DNA of 64,000 nucleotides from Nitrospira lenta (GTDB lineage: Bacteria; Nitrospirota; Nitrospiria; Nitrospirales; Nitrospiraceae), in NCBI RefSeq assembly GCF_900403705.1, contig NZ_OUNR01000016.1:1-64000 (forward strand). The letters run 5' to 3'. This document shows positions 52,090-63,400 of the stretch, piece by piece. The position numbers were made by a program, and so were the translations under genes. The notes below the pieces were generated by a model. It had not been told where the DNA came from, searched no databases, and saw only the letters and a list, made by a program, of their open reading frames with translations. The stretch's first letter is position 1; each line of letters starts with the position of its first letter.

Positions 52090-52159
52090 GAGGTTCGAAG
52101 CAACTGCAGCCAATCGTGCGTGTCGGCAGAAACTGAACGCAATGAACACAGCGGTCATC

Positions 52160-52678
52160 CTAGGGCTCCAATCTTGGCGCGAGTTCATATTCAAGCAGAT
52201 CGGCGACGCGAATCAGGTCGCGTTGGGCGCGCGCCTCCAACAAGGCCTGTACCCACGGGGTCATGGCCCGATCGGGATGCATCTTCGCTGGGTAGGATTC
52301 CACCAGCTCCAGATAGTCGGCCAGTTTGCCCAGCCATGCATCCAATGCCGTGAGCCGTTCGTCTCCCATGCGGAGATGCGAGGCGAGTTCCTCAGCTTCC
52401 TTCCGGAGAAGCTCGGCGTAATGCTGAATCGTCGATGAGGCTCCGCGCATCACCTCATCCATGGTTTGAGACACGGCCTTGAGACGAGTGAAGCGCGCGA
52501 TCGGTTCACCTAAAAAGGTTGCGTCCAAATCGCGATCTGTAATGGTGCGCTGATCGACGGTCAAGGACGTAATCAGCCGTGAGCGGGCATGGGCTTTCTC
52601 GCTGATATCCGTCAACACGTCGCCAAGGCTGAGCCCATTGGCGGCTTCCCACTGATCTTGATCGAGCATCACATGCAT
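52160..52678 (-). CDS. Helical protein of unknown function upstream of flagellin
   Basis: The 172-residue protein (MHVMLDQDQWEAANGLSLGDVLTDI...) is all-helical, acidic and without signal or membrane segments. AAGGAGAG precedes the ATG. It lies between the glycosyltransferase genes and flagellin, so it is likely tied to filament assembly or modification. No family recognised. Confidence 0.7.
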   Translation of the reverse strand: MHVMLDQDQWEAANGLSLGDVLTDISEKAHARSRLITSLTVDQRTITDRDLDATFLGEPIARFTRLKAVSQTMDEVMRGASSTIQHYAELLRKEAEELASHLRMGDERLTALDAWLGKLADYLELVESYPAKMHPDRAMTPWVQALLEARAQRDLIRVADLLEYELAPRLEP

Positions 52679-52705
52679 AACGTTCTCTCCTTCTTAACGA
52701 GGCGG

Positions 52706-52733
52706 GATAGGCCGGAGCGATCCGGCCGCTATC
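52706..52733 (-). terminator. Hairpin at the end of the glycosyltransferase gene
   Basis: GATAGGCCGGA pairs with TCCGGCCGCTATC around a GCGA loop, with a one-base bulge. It covers the stop codon of the gene ending at 52729 and lies before the ribosome site of the gene at 52678. There is no U-run. Could be a weak terminator or a processing site. Confidence 0.4.
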
Positions 52734-54405
52734 CTGAATGGGCGACTGGAGAATCCGTGAGCATGGCCAATCGCCGCAATGTGGACTTCGAGGGACTCTG
52801 AGTCAGGTATCGCTGGATGTCCGTCAGCTGTCGCCTCCAGTGTCGGTAGGCCAAGGCATGATGCCGGGCCATACGATCGAGGCCCCTGACATGATCTTGG
52901 TGAATGGAGCGCACGAACGAGGTCGTCACCGGGGAACTGGCGATATGACTCATTCCTTGGCGGACGACGCGTTCACGCAGCGATGTTTGCTCCCGTTGCA
53001 GCGCCTGCAAGGAACCTGGCGATGGCGCAGCCTGCGTGGTGGCCTGGACAATGGCATCGGCTTGACGGCAGAGTCGGTCAATACCCGGCATCATGCCTGC
53101 CAGGTGGTGGGCCGCGCCGGCGGCATTCTGAGGCACGGTTGAGTCTTCCGGGATACGGCTGGAGGTGTGAGTCAAGGTTTCATACCAGTATCGTCTCCAA
53201 TACCGGCTGTACCAGTCGAGATCCGAGGATTCGTCGGTTCCTACCGCGCAATAGTGTCCTAATTGATCTTCATCGACGGACGAGCGATAGAGCCGATAGC
53301 CGGGCGCCGCCGGGGGGCACTCCCCTTTGGCCAACACATGTAAGAGCAAGTCCGCCACCATGGTCACGGGAAGACGATCCTTGCAGCTGTGATGGGCGCA
53401 CACTTGATCGAATCCGCAGGGCGCGCATTCCAGCACCGGTTGCACGACCCAATGCCCAGATCCATACGGACCGGTTTCTCGGAAATCCACATGTCCGACG
53501 GACAGGTCGATCACCGGCACCTGAACACCGACGGCCAGATGCATCGGACCGGTGTCGTTGGTTAAGAGGAGCCGGCACTCCGCGAGCAACCCCACCAACT
53601 GCTCCAGTGTTGTCTGGCCCGCTGCATTGAGGACGGGGTTGCGTCCTCCGGCCTCCCGATAGACTCGGACAACCTGCGCGATAGTGTCTTGTTCAGCCGG
53701 GGCTCCGATCAACACGATGCCACCGTGCCAGCGTGCGCTCAGGTGCGTCAGCGTGCGGCCGAAATGCTCAGGCCGCCAGGCTTTCATGACGTCGCTCGCT
53801 CCGGCTTGCACCGCAATCCACTCCTGAGCCGTTTCCGGCGAAGCGGCGAGAAAGCGTCGCGCCCAGTCCTGCGCGGCCGGCGTCACACGCACCGACAAGG
53901 GCGCGTAGGCTCCTGGCCCGCTTCCGCCTAACGCATAGACGTCGACAAGGTTGAATCGATTCAACGCGCGGAAATGATGCATGTCCGTGAAATACGCCAT
54001 CCAGGGATTGTCGATCACACTCTCCCCGTCCCAGGCGCAGCGGGCACCGCGGATATCCGGCGCACCGATGTACGATGCCAATAACGCGCTGGGACGATTG
54101 AAGGTGAGATTGATGATGCGATTGTAGCGCCGCTCCACCAAAGGACGAGCCCAGGCGGCGAGATCGGTATAGAGCGCGGTCACACTCTTGACGGCCGCGC
54201 GGCTGTCATCAATTAGGGCTTGAAAGTCATAGGTGATAATGTCACGGAGCCCGGGCAGCAGAGACGCCACGGCCGCGAACCGGCGATCCACGATCACATC
54301 GACCGCCACGCCCGGCCATTCTTCTTGCAGCCTGGCCAGCAAGGTCCCCATTTGGACCAGGTCTCCCATTCGGGTGACATTCAGGATCAGCACTTGCCGA
54401 TTCAT
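52729..54405 (-). CDS. GT9 (heptosyltransferase-like) glycosyltransferase with helical C-terminal extension
   Basis: The 558-residue protein has GT9 features: MNRQVLILNVTRMGDLVQMGTLLARL at the N-terminus, nucleotide-binding TNDTGPMHLAVGVQVPVIDL and ETGPYGSGHWVV. A Cys-rich stretch follows (LECAPCGFDQVCAHHSCKD). The last 200 residues are a helical extension with no family I can name. ATGA overlap with the gene upstream couples them. Probably adds sugars to flagellin or another surface protein (inference from neighbours). Confidence 0.82.
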   Translation of the reverse strand: MNRQVLILNVTRMGDLVQMGTLLARLQEEWPGVAVDVIVDRRFAAVASLLPGLRDIITYDFQALIDDSRAAVKSVTALYTDLAAWARPLVERRYNRIINLTFNRPSALLASYIGAPDIRGARCAWDGESVIDNPWMAYFTDMHHFRALNRFNLVDVYALGGSGPGAYAPLSVRVTPAAQDWARRFLAASPETAQEWIAVQAGASDVMKAWRPEHFGRTLTHLSARWHGGIVLIGAPAEQDTIAQVVRVYREAGGRNPVLNAAGQTTLEQLVGLLAECRLLLTNDTGPMHLAVGVQVPVIDLSVGHVDFRETGPYGSGHWVVQPVLECAPCGFDQVCAHHSCKDRLPVTMVADLLLHVLAKGECPPAAPGYRLYRSSVDEDQLGHYCAVGTDESSDLDWYSRYWRRYWYETLTHTSSRIPEDSTVPQNAAGAAHHLAGMMPGIDRLCRQADAIVQATTQAAPSPGSLQALQREQTSLRERVVRQGMSHIASSPVTTSFVRSIHQDHVRGLDRMARHHALAYRHWRRQLTDIQRYLTQSPSKSTLRRLAMLTDSPVAHSG

Positions 54406-56219
54406 ACCAAGTCCCTTGTTTCAGTCCGATAACTGTCCAGCATGAGAATAAGCAGATCTTCACGGCTGAGTTCTGTGCGGGGTCCGCGGGCGCGAATCTG
54501 TGCCGCCATATCCTTCAGCTCGACCCGCTGATCGGGCGCGAACTGTCGCAACATCGGGGCCAGTTCAGGCGGCGTGGTGGTCTGCGCGGTGAGGACTTCC
54601 GCCGTCCGATCTCCTCGCAGGATCGAACCCAATCGATCGGGTTCCCGCATGCCCAATTCGGCCAGCAGGTCCTTCATGCGGTGTTCGTACGTATGCTGCA
54701 GCATGACCCGCCGGCGGGCCGCGTCGGCGATGGTCCGACGACCGACCGGATCACGCAGCCAGGTTCTGATCAGGGAGGGCACCTCGTCAGTGCCTTCAAA
54801 GCTGACGATCTCGTCTTCGGTAAAGCACTCGGGAAGAAGCGCCCGTTGGTCGACCAGTTGGAAGGCGCCTGCCGCGGCCAATTCAAATGTACGGGGATTC
54901 ACAAAATCTGCCGCCGGGTCCAGTCCCTCACCGGTATTCGAGTGGAGATTCAAATTGATTGCCGTGGCGTTAAATACTTTGAGACAGGTGTCGGTGTCGA
55001 TCCGCGCACCGTTCCGCTGTAAGACAGGCGCCACCGCATCGGCGCCGTCCCATTCATTGCCCCATACCTTGAAGGTCCAGTCCTTGCCGATCCAACGCGG
55101 GAGCACCGCGCGGCGATTGGCGTATCCGGCGCCGACAAAGGACAGATCCGATCCGAATTCCAGTTGTTCGCTCATCGTCAAGCTGAGCGGACGATGCACG
55201 GATGGATCGGCGGCCATGGGGAGATAGCTGACATGCGGAGCCCCGGCCCGGCGGAGGGCGTCATGACACTCGTTCTGTTGAATCGTGAACCAATAATCGT
55301 ATCCGGGAGCAAGTTGCTGCCAGTACGTCAAATGCCTGTAGTTTTCGACGAACCACATCGCCGTCATGAATTTCTTCCGGCGCAGATGTTCGAGAGCGCC
55401 GAGCGACATGGGGGCTTGAGCCATGGCCAGAACGAGATCCGGAGGATCTTCCGAGAGTTCCGTCAGCGTGCCCATGCTGAGCACATCGGCAAACCGGCTT
55501 TGCATCGAGAGCCGATGGCGGGGGTCATGAAATGTATTGAATCGCTCATAGCTGGCATGATGGATACTATGGTCCACCCAACTCACCCGATGACCGAGGG
55601 ATTCCAGCGCCCGCACGACGTATCCGGCGATGGGCAATGAGCCGCCATAGATGGGTCCTACGACCGCGACGTGCAGACGCCCATGCTGGCGTGCCGCCAG
55701 CAGCCGGCGCAGCTCCACATCGAGGACCTGGTGTTGTGTCGCATAAGGACGCGCCGCCGGTGCATAGGTGAAGAAGCGGAGCGGGGCCGATTTGGAGGCG
55801 AGTTGCGTCGCCATTTCATCAGGGCTTCCCCAAATCCATTCAATCGCATTGAACCAGGGACCCAACGGGCGTACGGCCAACGCATCTTTGAACGCGGCGA
55901 TGTCAGCGATCGCGACGGCCAATCGAGCGCCGGCCGGCTTCAATGCGACTAACGCTTCGACGTGATAGAGCAGTCCTGCGCCGAGCACGACGCCTAGCTC
56001 CCCGGCATGCCATTCCTTGGCGTGGAGCGCAGCCCATGACTGGGCTTCCTTTCTCGGGTCGTAGGCACTGTGAATCCATTGACCGTTTTGCGTCGCAGAT
56101 GGACTGCCCTCTCGTGACGGTGCGATGGTGAGCACTCCGCCGCCGCTTTCTGTCAGGGCAGAAACCAGATTCGGGAACGTCTTTCGAATGCCGTCGAGAT
56201 GAGTCTGTAAAAGATTCAT
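54402..56219 (-). CDS. CgeB-like glycosyltransferase
   Basis: The start at 56219 (ATAAGGA upstream) gives 605 residues. An N-terminal DUF3880/CgeB-like domain includes VAVVGPIYGGSLPIAGYVVRALESLGH and LVLAMAQAPMSLGALEHLRRKKFMTAMWFVEN. A C-terminal glycosyltransferase group 1 part carries FELAAAGAFQLVDQRALLPECF. Homologues occur in flagellin and spore glycosylation clusters. The last 4 bp overlap the next gene. Confidence 0.82.
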   Translation of the reverse strand: MNLLQTHLDGIRKTFPNLVSALTESGGGVLTIAPSREGSPSATQNGQWIHSAYDPRKEAQSWAALHAKEWHAGELGVVLGAGLLYHVEALVALKPAGARLAVAIADIAAFKDALAVRPLGPWFNAIEWIWGSPDEMATQLASKSAPLRFFTYAPAARPYATQHQVLDVELRRLLAARQHGRLHVAVVGPIYGGSLPIAGYVVRALESLGHRVSWVDHSIHHASYERFNTFHDPRHRLSMQSRFADVLSMGTLTELSEDPPDLVLAMAQAPMSLGALEHLRRKKFMTAMWFVENYRHLTYWQQLAPGYDYWFTIQQNECHDALRRAGAPHVSYLPMAADPSVHRPLSLTMSEQLEFGSDLSFVGAGYANRRAVLPRWIGKDWTFKVWGNEWDGADAVAPVLQRNGARIDTDTCLKVFNATAINLNLHSNTGEGLDPAADFVNPRTFELAAAGAFQLVDQRALLPECFTEDEIVSFEGTDEVPSLIRTWLRDPVGRRTIADAARRRVMLQHTYEHRMKDLLAELGMREPDRLGSILRGDRTAEVLTAQTTTPPELAPMLRQFAPDQRVELKDMAAQIRARGPRTELSREDLLILMLDSYRTETRDLV

Positions 56220-56226
56220 GCGTTCC

Positions 56227-57402
56227 TTATACCGGCATGGCTGGTGACAGCTCATGCCACAGGGCTTCACGTTCCCGAGGCGGTGCTGAGGATTGTCCGG
56301 CTTCACTATAGTAGGTGCCCCACTCATCAATCTGGCTGGTCCAATGTGACCATTGGGATTGTGCCCGAGGCGATGTGTTGAGCAGCACATCCAGAGAGGG
56401 CTCGATGGGCCATGTGGCCGGGACTACCGCTCCCCCATCTTCGCTCTGGGCTTGCCAAATGCGGTGACCGGAACCATAGGGGCCGGTCTCATGGACCCGG
56501 GCGCGGGCGAAATACCACCCTAGGGTCGGTGTGCCGACCGCGGCGGCCAGGTGCAAGGGGCCGGTATCTGAGCCCACGACGTATTGGCAGCGGGCGAGTA
56601 CTTGCGCCAGCGCATGGATGGTCGTCTGTCCGGTGAGGTCCCAGATGCGTCCGAGGATCGAGGGCGGCATCGCGTGCTGAATGTCCCGTGCGCGGTCGCA
56701 TTCGGCCCCGTGGCCGATCAAGACGACTCGCCCTCTCGGGAGCACCGCCAGAAACCGGACAATCCATGTGCGCCAAACCTCAATAGGAATCTGACGGGCC
56801 GGATCCCCTGCCCCGACAATCACCCCAATCCATGGTCCGCCACCCTGCCCGATTGGCTCCAGATTGCGCGAGGGAGAGAGGAGCGGCGTCAAACAGCGCG
56901 GCGGCGTTCCCGGAGGGAGGAGTCCGCACATGCCGCAAAAGGCGTCCGACAAATGAATACGATTGGATCGGCGAGTTCGGGCAATCTCCCGGACATACGC
57001 GGCCCAGGGGGTCAGCTGTTCACTCAACGGTCCATGGGCGAGCGGTCCGACGCACTCTTTGGCCAACAACGTTCCGGCGACGATGGCCCGCGTGTGCTGA
57101 TTGAGCACGAATGCCCGATCGTAGGTGTGAGGACAGAGGGCGCGGAGCTCCTGTTCAATCTCTTCCCGCTGATTCGGTCGGAGGCCTTGCGTGGCTTGGG
57201 CCGCCCAGCGATGCCATCGGGCCCCATCCCATCCGACGACTCGATCGAGCCCTGGAATCAGAGTCCCGAGATCCCGAAGCGGTTCAGGACAGAGAAGGTC
57301 AATGGTGTCGCGAGGGGACAGCTTGCGCAACGCCATGATCATCGGCATCGTTTGCACAAGATCGCCGAGTCGCGCCAGTTGAATGACAAGCGTTCGGGAC
57401 AT
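56227..57402 (-). CDS. GT9 (heptosyltransferase-like) glycosyltransferase
   Basis: The 391-residue protein begins MSRTLVIQLARLGDLVQTMPMIMALRKLSP and carries the nucleotide-binding motif GSDTGPLHLAAAVGTPTLGWYFARARVHETGPYGSGH, both GT9 hallmarks. It lies 7 bp before the next gene and 6 bp after the multidomain gene. Acceptor unknown. Confidence 0.85.
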   Translation of the reverse strand: MSRTLVIQLARLGDLVQTMPMIMALRKLSPRDTIDLLCPEPLRDLGTLIPGLDRVVGWDGARWHRWAAQATQGLRPNQREEIEQELRALCPHTYDRAFVLNQHTRAIVAGTLLAKECVGPLAHGPLSEQLTPWAAYVREIARTRRSNRIHLSDAFCGMCGLLPPGTPPRCLTPLLSPSRNLEPIGQGGGPWIGVIVGAGDPARQIPIEVWRTWIVRFLAVLPRGRVVLIGHGAECDRARDIQHAMPPSILGRIWDLTGQTTIHALAQVLARCQYVVGSDTGPLHLAAAVGTPTLGWYFARARVHETGPYGSGHRIWQAQSEDGGAVVPATWPIEPSLDVLLNTSPRAQSQWSHWTSQIDEWGTYYSEAGQSSAPPREREALWHELSPAMPV

Positions 57403-57408
57403 ACTCTC

Positions 57409-60400
57409 CTAGGCGTTGGACACATTCATGGCCAGCACATTTTCTTGAGTCGCTATGGCTTGTCCGAGTTCAACCAATCCCTCGTGTGCGGGAGCCAACG
57501 CGCGCAGCTGGTCATATTCCTGACGCGCGGCATCCACCAGATCGGCCCGCAATAAGACCCCGGCGTAGGCGAATCGGACCGACAGATCACTGGGGTTCCG
57601 CGCCAGATAGTTGTGGAGCTGCACGCTTAACTCACGCCAGCGGTTTTGCGCGGTGCCCGCTCGCAGCAGCCAATGAATCACATCGGCGTCGTCTGGATTT
57701 TCCGCGAGGACCCGCAGAAAGGTCTGCCAGGCTCCTTGCGGATAGGCCCGGCCCATCGACGCCATGCCGATTCCCATGAGACACTTCTTGCGATTGGCTC
57801 CCTGATTGAGCGCTGTGGTAAAGGCGATTTCAGCTTCACGGTATTGCTCCCGCTGCATATGTAGGATGGCACGCAGCAGCAAGGCTTCGGCATGGGTGGG
57901 ATACTGTCTGAGTAACGCATCGACACGAGTTGACGCCATCGAGAGCTGACCACCGGCCAGTGCGGCACGAATCTCCTCCAGCTCGCGAAATGCGGGATCG
58001 TTGAGGCTTTCAGCTCGGCGGCGATACTCCTCGGCGACGGCCGGCAATTTCATGGATTTCGCCACCGATGCCGCCCATTGCAGAATGGACGAATCCGCCG
58101 GCCACTCCGCATGCCGTTTCAAGATGGCTTCGACGGTGGCCAAGTCCTGGTCATGCGCCGCCCGTTGCATGGATGAGACGAGATCCCAGGCTTGTCGTTC
58201 TTGAGCGCTATCAAGCAGATGGAGTTTATAGGAGGTGATACCGTTCCGATCCTCTCCCACGGCTTTGTAGCCATCCCCTGCATAGATGCTGTCGTCATCG
58301 ACCAGCCACCAGCAGTGCCCCCAACGCTGATGCAAGCGATTCGCGTTCGACTGGTCGTGTTGTTTGCGGCCAGGCGTCTGGCTTTCCAGATGGTATAAGA
58401 CGCTGTGAGGTTGATAGATGATACGGCACTGCTTGTCGCGTACTTTCAAGCACAGATCGACATCCTCAAACCCGTTGATAAACCCTTCATCGAACCCGCA
58501 GATCTCAGTAAAGACCGAGCGCCGGATGAGGAGGCAGGCAGCGGTCACGGCATTCAGTTCTCGCCGCTTGTTGACGGCCGGATGATCGCCGGCAAATCCG
58601 TTATAGATATGGTAGGGAGTCAGATTATGCCGATCGATGGCCACGCCCGCATGTTGTACGGTGCCGTCTTCATACAATAGTTTGCTGCCGACGACGGCGA
58701 CATCCGAGTGCGTCCGTACTTCTTCGACCAGCGCGCTCAGCCACCCTGCGAGTGGGATCGTATCGTTGTTCAGAAACACGAGGTACTCGCCCGTGGCGGC
58801 GGCTGCTCCTTGGTTGCAGGCCTTGGCAAACCCCAGGTTGTCGTCGTTGGTGATGATGCGGACATCGCCGCCCAGTGACGCAAGGAATTCAGGCGTGCCG
58901 TCCGTCGAATGGTTGTCGACGACGATCAGTTCGAACGACACGTCTTCGGTGGCAGGACCGAGTGCGACGAGACATTGACGGGTGAGCTCGACCTTGTTCC
59001 AAACCGGAATAATGATGGAACAGACAAACTGTTTGCGAGCGTGCTCTTTGCGATGGGTGGCGAGGTTCTGCTGCTGGTGCTCCCGCACGCCGGCATACTT
59101 GGCCGCGTAGGGCGCGTACTTACGATAGATAATCTCCATGGTGCGTAGAAAGATATCTTTGCGCTGGCTCGACATCGATGAGCCGTCCGTCCGCCAGGTA
59201 AATTCAGCTGTCGTGGCGGGAAGGCGCGTGAATGGATATCGAGTCGCCATTCTGATCCAGAGATCCCAATCTTCGTGGACGAAGAGGCTTTCATCGAAGC
59301 TGCCCACCTCGTCAAGGATGGCGCGTTCATGCATGAGGCATAACACCGGAATATAATTTCCAATCAGGAGTTGGTGCGCATTGAAGTCTTCGGCGTAGGG
59401 CTGGTCGCGCTTGATCTCCGTGATCGTGTTGTCGGACAGGCGTTCATGTACCCGCCAGGCGTCGGTGTAGGCCACCTTGCAGCCGGAGTCTTCCAGGTGG
59501 GTGACCAGTGTCCGCAGGTGATCCGAAAGAAAGCGGTCATCGTCATCCAAATAGCACACATACTTTCCTGAAGCCTGTCGCAGTCCGGTGTTGCGGGAGG
59601 CGGCCAAGCCTCGGTTGCGATCGTGGGTGATGAGGGTAATCCGGCCATCGTGATTCAGATCGGCGATGGCGTCTTCCACCGAGGTCGCTCCGTCATTGAC
59701 CACAACGATCTGAAAGTCTTGATAGTCTTGATTGAGTACGCTCTCGATGGCGGTGCGCAGACGGTCGGGACGATTGTAGGTGGGGATGATGACGCTGACC
59801 ATCGGCGTCTTGTTGATCCTTGTGCGTGGTTGAGCTGCAGCCGTCGCGGCCCTCTGCGCTACCCATACCTGATAGATGGGAAGCAGATTCATCGTCTTGA
59901 CGTTATGCGGAGTGGGCGCAGGAATATACCGGAGGCTGGGAATCTCGACGTAGATCCGTTCGAGGCCCAAGGGAGTGAAGCCTTGAGCGATCATGGCTTG
60001 GGCGAGCCGGTCTTCGGTGATCCAATCTTCGATCGGTTGGCAAGGCGGCGCGATGCGTTGCCACTGTTCCCACATTTCTCCTCGCGGCGTGGTCAGAATG
60101 AGATAGCCATCTGACGTCAGCAACTGCCGTAGCTCTTCTAGGAACGCCGGCTTCTGAGGATCCGGCACATGCTCGATAACTTCTGAGCACAGCACCACAT
60201 CATAGGGAGTAAAATCAGGGCGGCGCAGGACGGCGTCCGCTGTTCCGGCTTCAAACCGAATGTGCGGAAACATCTTCCGGGCGTGAGAGACGACGCCAGC
60301 GACTGGCTCCACGCCTTCCACCGTCCCGTATTGGGAAGCCAAGTTGCTCAGCCATCCCCGTCCGCTGCCGACTTCAAGGATGCGGAGTGTGGCATCCGGA

Positions 60401-63400
60401 TTGTTGACCTTCACTCTCCGGAGGATATGTTCCAGGAAACCGGCGATTTTCGACCAACGGGCGGATTCATCGTCATTCGGTTCCGGCGTTGACCATCCAG
60501 GACTCTTCACAAACATATTGATGTAAAACTGATCTTGGTCCATTGAGCCCTCGTGTGATGGTGTAACAGCGGGATGCTGTGGCCGCTGTGCGTCCGGTGA
60601 AAGACTCGCGGATATTGGTGTGCGTGCGGCAGCCGTCCTTGAGTCGTTGTCTGGTTGATGGCGCGTTGAGGAAACCGGGCTGATTGCGTGGAACTGTGTC
60701 CGCAGGCGGTCACGCGTGCGCGCAATCGCGTCCGGAGTCTCAAAGGATTGCGACAGGTGCCCGTCGCGAATCAATGAGACCCATCCCGCAAGGATGCGCT
60801 CCCATTGAAAACAGCGTACCCAATGTTCATAACCTGAATGGCCCAGCTCGGCGCATAACTCGGGATGCGTCATCAACCGCTCGACCGCCGATCGAAATTC
60901 GCTCAGTGAAAGGATCAGACCACCAGCCTGCTCGTTGGCCGTTCCACAACCAGGCGTCGCGATCCATGGCCGCTTCAAACTCATGGATTCTAAAATACAG
61001 AGCGGCGACACTTCGGCCTCGGAGGAGAGTACGACGAGATTCGCGGCTTGAATCGCCGCAGCGACTCCTGTTCGATCGAGTCCCGGAATAGCGAGGACGT
61101 CGGGGCGAGCCGCGAGGGCGCGTTGGACTTCTGCGACATACTCGGTTTCATGAGTCGGCTGGCCGACCATGACCAACATGGCCCGTGGCGGTAAATGTTG
61201 CAGCGCATCGAGTAAGCCCAGATGGTTCTTGACTCGATACAGATTGGCAATATGAACAACAAGGAAGCGATCCGGTGAGATGCCGTACTCTTTTCGAAAA
61301 TCGAAGGCCGGCTTCAAGACTGGCGTGCCGTTAGGGATAATAGTGGCGGGAATGTCCGATTCCAGGCAAAACCGCGCGTCGAGGGTGTCATGCCCTAACG
61401 CAATGACGGCGGCGGTTTTATGGGCCAATTGTTTTAAGAGGGAACGGACCATCGGTCGCTCTTGAATGAAATCGTACCCTTCTTGATTGATGGTCGGCTG
61501 GAAGAGAATCCTGCGGGATTTCAGATCGTGAATGTCCAACATTGCGTAGAAGAGTGCATTCATGGGCGAACCCAGCAGAATGCATGACTCGTAACGGTTT
61601 GAAGTAATCAGCTGTTTCACTTGGAGTGCTGCGGTCGGTACACCATTGATCATCTGATCCGGAGGAGCCAAAGGGATGATGTCGATGCCCCGATAGCGAT
61701 CCATTGTTCGATCAGTTTGTTCATAGCAGGCGACCTGCACATGGAACCCCGCCCCAATCAAACCCGCGCCCAGATCCTCTGCGACTGTTTCGACGCCGCC
61801 GACAGAGGGCCAGAAATATGGAGTCACGATGAGAATATGGCGTGGCTGCCCGGTTGTGTCCTCTGCGAGTGCTGCAGAAACAAGCGGCGGTGGTTCAGCT
61901 GCTGGTCGGGAATCGGTTGAACGCGGCGAAACTGGCTGACTGCTCCACTGGACCTGCTCGAAGGGGATCGGCGGATATCGCAGTGGCGGAGCGGCCTGCG
62001 AACGATCATAAGGCTGAGACACCGGCGGAGTATTCTTGAATAGCCGTCCAAAGAGCTCCAGCTCTTTCACGTTATAGGCGCGCGCGTCTTTCTCCCGGTC
62101 CGGCGCTCTTGGCGCTTCGATGATTCCATGCGCGGCGCCGAGGAGCGCAAACAAGTGGAGCGTGTCGCCGGTCTCGCGGAACTTACAGGCCTTTCGGTAA
62201 ATATCGGAGGTCAACAGATTCCACTGCCGAATATCCTTCTCGTACATCGTTTTGTAGCGGCGGTAAATGCTTTCGGGCGTGTACGTAGTCCCGTGTCGTC
62301 CGAGTATGGCGGGATGGAGGATCCAGCGAATCCCCTGTTCTCCCATTTGCTCCAACAGGTTCATTTCACTGGCCTTGAGATCTTGGAAGGACACCCGCCT
62401 CAATAACTCGGTCCGGTAGATCTTGATGCCTTGGATCGGACATTCCCGATCGTCGTCATACAAATGAAAGCAGATCATTCCTACTTCGGGCGGCGCTTGA
62501 GACATGGCCTGTTCCATCCGGCTGACGGCATCGGGATCTAGCACCATGTCTTCGTCGACCTGAATGAAGTACGGGGTAGTACATCGTGTGATCATTGCTT
62601 GAGCGGCGGCGCTGAATGGACAGACGTCTTTAATCGTGTCGGTCTTGAAGACTGCTCCGGCTTGTTCGTTCACCGATGCGGCACAGGCCTCGAAGGCTGG
62701 GTCCCCGACTGTCAGCAAAAAGACTGTGGTGGATATGCGGTCTGGCTCAGGCTCAGGTGACAGAGGGGCCGTGGAAGAATTGACAGGTGTCAAGGATATG
62801 ACGCCTGTCGGCTGTTCCGCGAGCGTGGGCTGGTTCCCGTAGTGAGGTTCTGTTCCGCTTTCCAGCCAGTGAAGAATGTCCTTGATCCGACGTTCCGCAG
62901 TATGGTGCGCCAGGAGTGTACGTTGTCCTTGGGCACCGATTCTCTGAGCAAGCTGCGTATCTTTCACAATGCGATCTATCTGATGGGCCAGCGCACTGGG
63001 ATCATCCGGCGAGAACAGCAGGATGTCCCGGTCGTCTTCAAATAAAGCATTGATCCTCGGCCGGTCTGGTATACGCCAAGAAATCACCGGCCGACCGGCT
63101 GCCATGGCTTCATAGACACGACCGCCGAAACAACGGGTCAGGCCAGGAAGATTGACGATACCGGCCCAGTCGGCGAGCCCTGACAGCCAGTCACGAAACT
63201 CTGCCTCGCGCACGGTATGTAAGGCGCGGACGTACCGCTCAAGATCCACTGTGGTCACTAATGGAAGATGGCGCAGCCGCTCGCTTGCCACTGCTTGCAG
63301 GTCATCGAATTTCTGTTGGTTCGGCGTATATTCAGCCGGCGTCTTGGCGAACGTCATGCGGTCGCGCAGGAGCGGATGGTCGATCCACTGGGCGCGTTCT

